Below, piece by piece: positions 55,803 to 64,000 of a DNA stretch of 64,000 nt. The DNA lies in contig JAPZLL010000018.1 in NCBI GenBank assembly GCA_036250225.1, forward strand, positions 310,001 through 374,000, given 5' to 3'. Position 1 is the first letter of the stretch. The number at the start of each line of letters is the position of its first letter. This DNA comes from Cercophora sp. LCS_1. Lineage: Eukaryota > Ascomycota > Sordariomycetes > Sordariales > Lasiosphaeriaceae. Position numbers and translations under genes: made by a program. The notes beneath the pieces are model-generated. The model worked only from the letters and a program-made list of their open reading frames with translations, had not been told where the DNA came from and did not search any database.

Positions 55803-56250
55803 TTTGACGGTTTGAAGATGTGCGGTGAGTTGGTGATCTCGGTGTCAGTGAGCGGTGGTGGGTTATGTAGGCCGGGACGGGCCTTCTCCGTGGGGATAAG
55901 CTGTGCCGGCCCGTCAGAAGCGCGGGGCATTTCAGTGGGCCGAGGTTCGTTGGCACCTTCCGGGTTCGTCGCCCGGTCGGCCGCTGCGAGACATCCCGTC
56001 AGCACTCAAGTGCCTTCGTTTGAGCCAAGTTCATTGACGCCATTGGAGATCACGGAATTCCGAGTCAGTGGCGGTTCGGAGGCTGTCTTTTTTCAAGATG
56101 GATGTGAATACCACCGTAAAGCAGACGCGACGCGACGTTGTGATAAGCTTCGCGGCCGAAGGTGACAGGGGAAAGCGGAGCCGGGGCTGGTGGTGAACCC
56201 CAACTTCGCTTCAACATCAACATGCTACAATCTTTCCTTGGTGCGCCAAC
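55803..56250. promoter_or_regulatory. Divergent promoter region (SDR / HET gene)
   Basis: About 450 bases between two head-to-head starts, expected to carry both promoters. No clear TATA box or palindrome was found. Confidence 0.35.
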
Positions 56251-58310
56251 ATGTCGCGAAATTTGTTCAAATTGATCCGCGAAAGCGTTTGGGAGGGCCT
56301 CAGCGACGGCATCACTGGCGACGACGATCCGGAGCAAGCCAAGGAGTTCACCGTTCCTGTACGTGCATCCGACGTCCCGGGACCCCGCACTTACATTGGA
56401 AGGACTGCGATGACCCTTCAACCACCACACCGTACAAGTACACGCAGCTTGGCGCGCTACCCAGACCGTTTCGCCTTCTGCATCTGCTCCCCGGTAACGG
56501 ACGGGAACCAATCGCATGCCGTCTCGTTCACGCCAGCCTCGATGATGAAGTTGGAACGTATGAGTCGCTGTCGTATGTGTGGGGAGAGGCGTATGCTCCG
56601 GTGGCTATCCAAGTCGACGATGGTGTTTTACACATCGGTCCGAACCTACGGGGAGCAATGCTTGACCTTCGACATCCAGATGCCGTCCGAGTCATCTGGG
56701 CCGATGCCATTTGCATCAACCAGGAAGACGACGACGAGCGGACCAGACAGGTTGGATCCATGGGGGACATATACTCCAACGCATCGCAGACAGTTATCTG
56801 GATGGGTCCGGTATCAAAGGAGGCAGACAAGGCGTTCGCAATGATCGATAAGTTGCACAACGAGGCCATCGAGGCCAAGAAGAACCCTGGCATCATTGCG
56901 AACCGGGGTGGAGGCTCAAAATACCAGGAAATCAGCACGGAAACACCCCTGGAAAGCGTCTTCTTGAAGCATCCGTGGTGGACACGAGTCTGGACTGCCC
57001 AGGAGATCTTGCTTGCCAGACGTGCCATGATTGTCATCAGCAAACACCAACTCGACTGGGACATTTTCTCAACAGCCATCACCCATGGTGACGCGGTCGG
57101 CGTCTTCGAGATGGTCGTGCTGGGCGTCGTGCCCTCATCTGATGCGCAGGTGTTCAACGACGTGCATGCCCTGCGGAAGATCCAGGAGACAGCATTGCAC
57201 CCGGCTGACAAGTTTACCTGGTATCTGCTTCGAACAAGGGCCAGGACTGCCAGTGACCTGCGAGATAAGATCTTTGGCGTCCTCGGCTTGCTCCGTGACC
57301 ACGCCCAGGAGATTCGCATTCAGCCCGATTACATGTCGCCAGTTGCCGATGTTTACTGCGAGGCAACCAGGAAACTCTTGGCTTCCTCATCAAACTTTGA
57401 CATTCTCGGCTTCTGTCAGCCCCTCAAGAACCCTGTCGTTGACAGTCTTCCCTCGTGGGTCGCGGATTGGGCCTCAAGCGAATACATCGCCACGCCTCTG
57501 CTCGAAGACTACAATCGCAATCGACGAGAGTGCCATGCTTCCCGAGGAGCAAATGCCAAGCCCACTTGGGAAGACAATGGGTTGACGCTTGTTGCCGAAG
57601 GGCATACTGTAGATATCATCACCAAGCTCAGCGCCGTGCAGACAAAATACGACGAGGATGCAGCTTGGAACTTTGATGACACGCTAGAAAACCCCGATGA
57701 CCCTTGGTACAAGGCCCTAAAAGACGCGATGGGATCTCTGGGTCAGGCATACGGCGAAATGGTTGACATGGTCTCATACTCGGATGCTTATCTCGAGTGG
57801 GAGGAATTCGCAAAGGATCTGAAGCCAACCAACCTCGGAATGAACGCCAGCGACCCGATGCTGACGTATTGTCTTACCCTTTGCACGGGAATCCATGCGC
57901 CCGGCGGTCTTCAAGAGACGCAGAAACTGTTTAACGAGTGGATCAAGTCTCTTTCGCCGATTCGAAAGCTTCGGGCGTGGAAGATGAACCCGAAGGGAGG
58001 GACCTACCGCTTTCTGACACTTCTTGGATACTTTAAGAGCACGTGGAACGGGTACGGCGAGTTCTTCCGATACATCAAGAGCACCACGGAGCGGAGGATG
58101 GGGGCCTCCGCCAAGGGGTATCTGTGCCTGCTTCCAAAGGTCACCGAGGTCGGCGACAGGCTTGTCATCCTCAAGGGAGGTCGGTTTCCGGTCATCCTTC
58201 GGCCCCGCGACGACGGATCCATGCAGTTCGTCGGCGAAGCGTACGTCCACGGGATCATGGACGGCGAGACATTCGAGGAGGAAAAGTGTGTGAGCATCAG
58301 GATAAGATAA
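56251..58310 (+). CDS. Heterokaryon-incompatibility (HET) domain protein, intact
   Basis: Two exons (56251-56358, 56403-58310; 44-base GTACGT...GGAAG intron) give 671 residues. The HET domain (about residues 80-240) shows its three blocks: YESLSYVWGE, VIWADAICINQEDDDERTRQ and IYSNASQTVIWMG, followed by WWTRVWTAQEILLARRAMIV. The long C-terminal part includes LRDKIFGVLGLLRDHAQ and DSLPSWVADWAS, usual for this family, and ends FEEEKCVSIRIR. HET proteins mediate cell death or rejection when unlike strains fuse; allelic partners cannot be known here. Unlike the HET loci at 23-25 and 36-37 kb, this copy is open throughout. The start at 56251 was chosen because the upstream frame has no ATG. Confidence 0.88.
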
Positions 58311-60668
58311 GGCTAGATACGAGGCGGCCCGAACGACACCAACGGTCGAAAAGATCTGCGGTTGAGAGCCGTCGCGGGGGCTGAGGGGCTGGATCGTCCC
58401 CGGAACGCCTCCCTGGCGACAGTATCAGGATAGAGTGGTGAATACGAGTTCAGGCTGGGATTTCGGTATGCAGCAACTTGATGCCGGCCTGACGGTCCAA
58501 CCTCATGGAACTTGATGCCCTCTGACTTCATTGGAGGCCTAGCAACAAATCGGAGAATATAGCCAGTCGCACAGGCTCCACTATTGCCTTGGCATTTGGA
58601 GGCCAGCGTGACTGTGTACTCGCGTGGACAGCGTTGAGATGGCAACATGGAGTGTCCCGGCACGCCCTCGGACGCCACCGAGAAGCAGCTGCCATCCTAG
58701 GGCTGAACAACTTGCTTTTGGTTCCCGAGAAAGGCAGCTCCCAAAGCCTAATTTTAGACACTGGCAGGCGCGAGAAGGATGTTCCTGAGTTCTCGTCGCA
58801 CTGCTTGTCGTTGACGAGTCCGAGTCAGGACACACATTGTTTTCGACAGGCCGACGGACGAGGCCAAACGGCCAGACCACCACCTCTTGCCGTCGTATCT
58901 TTTGTTTGCCTGCGGTATTCTTGCGCACCGTCTCCATTGTCCAGACATTGCGCTGTTCGCACCCGGTGATGAGCTCACTTTGGGACAGCTTGCTGCCGGA
59001 TACACACATAGGACACTGTGACGACCCGCGAATTGACCTCATTCGCGCCGTGGCCCACTTTCGAGAACACCAAACTGGCTTCCATCCGAGCAATCGACAG
59101 GACCTGGGTCAAACGGTCCAATCCAAGACCGACGAGCCCCTTGTCGGGCTGGGGATGTCGGCATTATATGCAACTGCATGCGTCTGGCGCTGGCCACACA
59201 AGTCCCCCCCTGTGGGTGCGGAGATGACTGGGTATGCGGGCAGAGATGGACGTGGTTACACCGACAGGGAACTTTCACGTGCATGCGGACGGAGTCGAAG
59301 AAGCAAACACGGGGCTTTCTGATTCAGATGGCGCAGGCAAACATGGAGCAGGCCAGAGGGGCTCAACCCCTCCTTACCCTCGACGCATACGACAGTACGA
59401 CGGCCAAGATTGCCTCAGACATTGGCCCTCTGAGATGGTCTCACCACGGTCAGGCTGTACATGTGCGGGCTCGCGTAGTCGGAAAAGTCATTGGACGCGG
59501 ATGGCTAGCTCCCTTTCTGGTGCCCACTTCATCAGCAAGCTGCAGGCACCGCTCCTGGCCCTGGATGGCTGCGACGAACCTACAGCATCGGAGAACACAA
59601 ATCCAGCGCGGCCCAACTTGCCCCATTACGACTCCGTCTGGGCGCGGCTCAGGTCTCGGCTGGCCAGCGACTGCTGCAGAGGCAAGATTGCGGAGGTTAC
59701 TCGCGCGGGCTGGCGTTCTTGGAAGAGCCGCCGTGTGAGACGTCGACAGGATGGCAAGCAGAGGCTGGGCCAGGAGGGTTGGTTACTTATCACGATTGCT
59801 AGCGCGATTCTGAAATGAGCATCGTGGCCGAGCTGGTCTTTACTTCCCGAGCCGTATCGGTGTCAGCCAGCGTACCACCTCCCGGTCAAGTCTGCCATCA
59901 CCCCGAGCAGCTGGCGATCAAAGGCAACGGCATTGCGCATACATGGCCTTGTTTAGGCACATCCAGGCCCGCCCTTTGTCTTTGGCCTCCGCCTTTGCGG
60001 TGAGCTTTCCCAGGAAAGGGCTTCGGATAGATGCAGATCGCATGCTGTCGATTGGCAAGACAACTCCTCCCACGCCCCGGCCATACGAGAATGTTCTCGT
60101 CGGGCAGCGGGGACACGCAGCGGCTGTGCGACGTCCCGTCTCGTTGCCAAGTGCTGTGTATCTCGCCGGTTCCCAGACCCCCGCCGGCCGCCTCGCGCTG
60201 CAGGCACAGGACTTGTCGCCATCACGACTGCAGTGTCTGATCTGCTCATCTATCGTGCCTCTCGGGCGACGTTGTGCTGCCGGCCCCAGGGACCACGGGC
60301 TGGCCTCCCCTTCTCGGGGCGGGCTTGCGGCGACTTCCAGGGCCGGAGTATATAGTGTCGCCATGATGCTGGACGCCCGTGCCCGGCCCTAGCCCCTGAT
60401 CTGACTCTGGCGGTTTCTCTCTCTTCATCAACGCCCGTTGCCGGTTTGAACTGTCGTCTGCCGTCAAACACCTGCCCGGCCTGCCACGCTGGCAACGTTG
60501 CTTGTTTGCTCGCCCCTGAGTCTCCGTTTGCTCCACCCCTCCTTGCCCCGCGGCGGTGCTGCTGCCACGCCAACCACTGCTGTAAGGGTTTAATACTATG
60601 CGACTCGTTACACGGTCCGACTGCTGTCTTGCTCCCGACCGCTCGAGGGAACCGTGAGAACACCACCG
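58311..60668. other. Gene-poor stretch downstream of the HET gene
   Basis: Overlapping long frames exist on both strands because of high GC, but none has start context, splice pattern, domain or signal peptide that agree. Nothing assigned. The first exon or promoter of the next membrane-protein gene may lie near its end. Confidence 0.4.
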
Positions 60669-62053
60669 ATGGCGGAGATGGAAAGATTTGTTTATAGCAC
60701 CGAGTGCGAATGCTTCGTCGACGACATCGAGATCCAACAGGCCCGCCAGCAAAACTACCCGCAGCAATGTCTAGGCAACTGCATGGCGCAGTTCCTAGGC
60801 TCCGTGTCGGCGGGCTGGACGGACGACGCTGGATCGCCCGAGGGGTGTCCGAAACTAGCCGGCCAGGAGTCAGCAGCGCGGCTTCACACGCTCTACTGGT
60901 GTGACTCGACGTTCTGCGGGGTAGCGATAAATCAGACGGGCGGGCTGGGGCAAGATCGTGAGTATCGAGGCCAGGTCGAGTGTCTCGGGCTAAGTGCGAC
61001 CAGCAAACGTCAACATGATCATCAACAAGTGCAACAAGTGAGCGCCCAGTTTGTGTTTGAGACGCTGACCCACTCTGACCTGATCATGGCAGCATTGGGA
61101 TTCACTCCGTTTTTGACCCGGGTCCGCCTCCGTCGAGCTTTGCCTGCAAGACCGAACGAGCACTTTGTCCCCAGACCGGGGCAGCACACGTCGCGCCGAC
61201 AGAGTCAGTGACACAGCGACCGACCATGTTCACCGCGCCGATACCGACACCTACCACAAGCTCAGCAACGCAAACACCACCTCAGCCCAAGACAACCACC
61301 CTCCCGACCCACCTCAGCTCCTCATCCACACCCACAAGCACCAGCGCCAGCACGACCTCCGCAAGCCCTCTCTCCCAGGGCGCCAAAATCGCCATCGGCG
61401 TGTGTTCAGCCCTGGCCTTGGCCGCCTTTATCGCCATGGCCCTGCTGATCCTGTACCGGAGGAAACGACACCGCTCGCGCCGTACTCACAACCGTCTGCC
61501 GCCCTCCAGCTCACCCACGCCCCTAATCTCACCAGCAAACGCGACATCCACGCCCCTGACACCCCCTCTGCGCCTCCGCGATCGTCGCTTCCTGCCTGCG
61601 ATGCTACGCGCGGGAAACCGCTCTCCGTCACCTCCTCTAACGCCACTCACCCCGGCTTACTTTCCCGCTTCACCAATCTGCTCACCCACCACAAACAAGC
61701 TTATCCCGCGACACGAACGCACACCCCACCCAGGAGGTGAACTACCTCCGGTTGTATTTGGAATGGGCGTGGTTAGCAGAGGAAGCTTATCCAGCACAGG
61801 GCCAGGGACAGGGCAGAGCAGTTTGAGAAATGAAATCCCCGGGACACCGCCGAGCTCACCGACCAGACCACCCAGGCCGTTTGAGGGACCGTTGGAGATC
61901 CCAGATTTGGTAAGCCCGGCCCCGGTGGCCCCACTGCCGAGGGTGCCTGGCGGAGGAAACACGGCGAGTTTTACGGCAGTTGGCGGAAGAGGCGTCGAAG
62001 GGAGAGGCAGTTGGGGGAGCTGGGACAGCAAGGCGATGGGCGGGCGGATTTAA
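60669..62053 (+). CDS. Single-pass membrane protein with Cys-rich ectodomain
   Basis: Three exons (60669-60957, 61004-61037, 61093-62053) give 427 residues. The middle exon is only 34 bases (NVNMIINKCN), and its phases fit both neighbours. The N-terminal 135 residues hold at least nine Cys (TECECFVDDI, QQCLGNC, YWCDSTFCGVAI, NKCN, FACKTERALCPQ). A Ser/Thr/Pro stalk, a membrane helix (about 207-229, IAIGVCSALALAAFIAMALL) and a basic, Pro/Ser-rich cytoplasmic tail follow. The layout is common among fungal surface sensors and wall proteins, but no named domain was recognised. No signal peptide is seen at this Met; an upstream exon could supply one, or the helix may act as signal-anchor. Confidence 0.68.
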
Positions 62054-62990
62054 GGGATGGAGCGAGGGAGAAGGGATGCAGGCTTGCCTGTAGAGTGGAA
62101 TTTGGAGCGCCATGTGATGTACAGCCTCGGTATTCCATAGCGAATGCGAATCGATGATTTGATCATAAATCACGTCGCTATGAATGGACATTGACGGCGT
62201 AGAGCTTGAGAATTCAGGTAGGGCGAAATCGGGAGTTGCAATCTGCACAGGGGCCAGGCTGATGTCTGTGGGCAAGATCTGAACAGAATATCTCGTCCAG
62301 CGGCCAGCAGCCCTCGGTTTTCTTGGACAATACGCTTGCTGCCATTCCCTAAAGGCTCAGACTAATGCTTCAATATGTTTCAAACATCCCAAAAGGCCAT
62401 AAATGACGAAGTGCAGCACCCTACGCAGGGTACTTTCGGTTTGTTAGGTGCCGACACCTTTTTCTGTGTTAGTTGGGCCGCAGCCCTGGTCACTGTGATC
62501 TCATTTGGACCGGGATCACCAGCGCGCAAAGCCAAAGCTTGCAACCGTGTTAGCGTCATCCATATCAACGTTCCCGATCGTCAACAGCAACAAACAGCAT
62601 CACATCCACTGTTGCGTGGCAAGTGGCTCCCAAACGCGTCGGAGGCTGCTCCCAGGCACTGCTGGGCCCATCCCGGCAGAGTTCCGTCGGCTCCAGGGCC
62701 GTTCCAGGCGCAAACTCGGTTAAAGCGCACCCCTGCAAGGAATGACCTCCAGCAATCTTGCATAATACACGGCATCCCAGATTCCCATTGCTCATTGCCC
62801 CATCACCCGACCTCAACATTGCGTCGCCGCGTCTCCTCCCTCTCCACTCGTTCATGACACAACCCTCGGCTTGCGTTTCGACAGCAACGCCGATAGATAG
62901 CTTCCATCACACAAGCCGACCCCACCCCGATCCGCGACCCGAATCCAAATCGCACGCCCCGTCGAGAATGAGGACGTCTGAATCGACCCC
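62054..62990. other. Intergenic DNA before the last gene
   Basis: No gene recognised. The final 150 bases are C/T- and CCC-rich, as in a 5' leader. A short plus-strand frame starting at 62968 overlaps the next gene's start in another phase and may be an upstream frame. Confidence 0.4.
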
Positions 62991-64000
62991 ATGGAGGAGA
63001 CGACCGCTGCAATCCAGGCACCCGCTCTGCTCGAGCGCTCCGTCTCCCAGCAGTCGGCAGTGTCGGTGAAGAGCCACCGATCCGGCACGGCGCGGCCGCG
63101 CAAGAAGCTGGCGTCGCAGCCGTCGAGCTCGGCGTCGTCCATCGCCGCCTCGGACAAGTCGCTGACCTCGTTCCCCTCTTTCTCGCCCGAATCTCCGCGC
63201 GAGGAACGCGGCACCTTCTTCGCCCTCGACGACAGCTCTACCATCTTGTCGCGCAAGCGCACCTCGGTCGTTGTCGACAACGACGCCCCCCCGCACCAGC
63301 GCGCCCCGTCCATCGTCGAGAGCCTAACCACGACCTCACCCGAGACGGCATCGCGCACCGCCTTGTTTGAGGATGCGCCCCTCTCAACCACCAAGATCCC
63401 GGGGGCGCTGCACCACGCCGACGACGAGCACATTGAGCGGGTGATTGCGCGACACGGGGCCGTGAATCTGGTGCGGCAGATAGCAGAAGATCTGGCGTTG
63501 CGGGACGCGCAGATCGCGGCGCTTCGGCGGCGGGCCGACGAGCGGGAGCGGGCGCTGCGCAAGATTGTGCTGGAATGCGGGCTCTCGAACCTGGACCTTG
63601 AGACACGGCTGCGGGCGATTGAGCAGGAGGCACGAGCGACGGGTATGACAAGACGGAGAACAAACGAGGGCGTCTCGGACCTAATGAGCGACGCCATGTC
63701 GGACGACGTTCGGTTGCCATACGGGGGTGGTTTCAACGACGCAACGATCCGCGTCAGCAGCACCGCGTCGCTCCCTGGGGCCGAGGAGCCGCCCAAGGGC
63801 ACGATGCGCGGATGGAAGGACTACCTGTGGGGCAACACAACCAAGAAGGGCAGCCGCGCCAGCAGCCTGAGCATCAACGGCGAGCCCAGCAGGCCGCAGA
63901 ATACGGTGATCCGCGCCGCCCCGGTGGCCGAGCGAAGGCCGACGCTCGCTGAGGACCTGTTCAACCCGCCCGAGACGGACTCGGTGCGCAGCTTGAGCAG
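62991..64000 (+). CDS. 5' part of a large coiled-coil-containing gene (cut by window end)
   Basis: Open from ATG 62991 (MEETTAAIQAPALLERSVSQ) to the window edge, 336 codons with no stop. The first 110 residues are Ser-rich and basic. Then PGALHHADDEHIERVIARHG and NLVRQIAEDLALRDAQIAAL with RRRADERERALRKIV form a coiled coil, followed by NLDLETRLRAIEQEA and a Ser-rich linker with MRGWKDYLWG. The composition recalls the N-terminal extension of large fungal TBC/Rab-GAP-type proteins as I remember them, but the catalytic domain lies outside the window, so this is tentative. No intron in the visible part. Confidence 0.72.
   Translation, partial: MEETTAAIQAPALLERSVSQQSAVSVKSHRSGTARPRKKLASQPSSSASSIAASDKSLTSFPSFSPESPREERGTFFALDDSSTILSRKRTSVVVDNDAPPHQRAPSIVESLTTTSPETASRTALFEDAPLSTTKIPGALHHADDEHIERVIARHGAVNLVRQIAEDLALRDAQIAALRRRADERERALRKIVLECGLSNLDLETRLRAIEQEARATGMTRRRTNEGVSDLMSDAMSDDVRLPYGGGFNDATIRVSSTASLPGAEEPPKGTMRGWKDYLWGNTTKKGSRASSLSINGEPSRPQNTVIRAAPVAERRPTLAEDLFNPPETDSVRSLS

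Noticed and set aside
59178..59818. Two overlapping plus-strand frames near 190 codons
   Set aside because: No domain, signal peptide or splice sites; both are equally open, as expected in GC-rich non-coding DNA.
62852..63802. Minus-strand frame of 316 codons
   Set aside because: Shadow of the plus-strand coiled-coil gene starting at 62991, which has a consistent start, helical heptads and no stop.

Overview
The window reads as a chromosomal segment of a filamentous ascomycete (Pezizomycotina). It looks Sordariomycete-like, possibly Sordariales, but that placement is inference from gene families. The evidence is as follows. Genes carry many short introns of 42-95 bases with GT...CTAAC/CTGAC...AG signals. 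Gene types are typical of such fungi: HET-domain loci, a Clr5-ankyrin protein, DUF3433 membrane proteins, a tyrosinase, a CE1 esterase, GPI-type surface proteins and a pisatin-demethylase-like P450. There are no operons and gene density is low. Coordinates of spliced genes come from hand splicing and were checked by reading phase.

Layout. At 1-6.4 kb the DNA is sparse but holds two small, related, Ser-rich genes (2053-2485, 5182-5565) that share a C-terminal motif. At 6.4-10.6 kb lie a Clr5-ankyrin regulator-like gene and a secreted CE1 esterase, both on the minus strand. At 11.3-13.7 kb there is decayed coding DNA. At 14.5-23 kb is a dense, intact block: an SRR1-like gene, a P450, a 924-residue DUF3433 membrane protein with a Thr/Val mucin-like stalk, and a divergently transcribed secreted serine protease. 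At 23-25.2 kb is a HET gene broken by two frameshifts. At 25.7-30.0 kb one uninterrupted 1446-codon reading frame encodes a modular surface or silk-like protein with Ser/Ala blocks, Gly/Pro-rich repeats and a conserved-looking C-terminal domain.

At 30-49 kb is an accessory, gene-poor and partly decayed region. It contains fragments sharing a C-terminal block (33.0 and 41.5 kb), a HET remnant (36.1 kb), a CFEM-like GPI protein (37.4 kb), a hydrolase pseudogene (38.4 kb), an intact secreted tyrosinase (39.3 kb), a 2.5-kb inverted-repeat-bounded element carrying an interrupted gene (42.6-45.1 kb), a tandem-repeat patch and a frameshifted coiled-coil gene (45.5-48.0 kb). Most differences between the repeat arms look like C/T and G/A transitions, and several broken genes carry single TAG/TAA codons. 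Both fit repeat-induced point mutation (RIP) or general decay.

At 50-64 kb the region returns to ordinary genes: a C2H2 zinc-finger gene, a conserved 386-residue fungal protein, the NatB catalytic subunit (naa20/nat3), an SDR oxidoreductase divergent from an intact HET gene, a single-pass membrane protein with a 34-base microexon, and the 5' part of a large gene that runs off the window.

The genes do not form one pathway. The recurring themes are cell-surface or secreted proteins, non-self-recognition (HET) genes in different stages of decay, and a repeat-rich accessory island between two housekeeping blocks.
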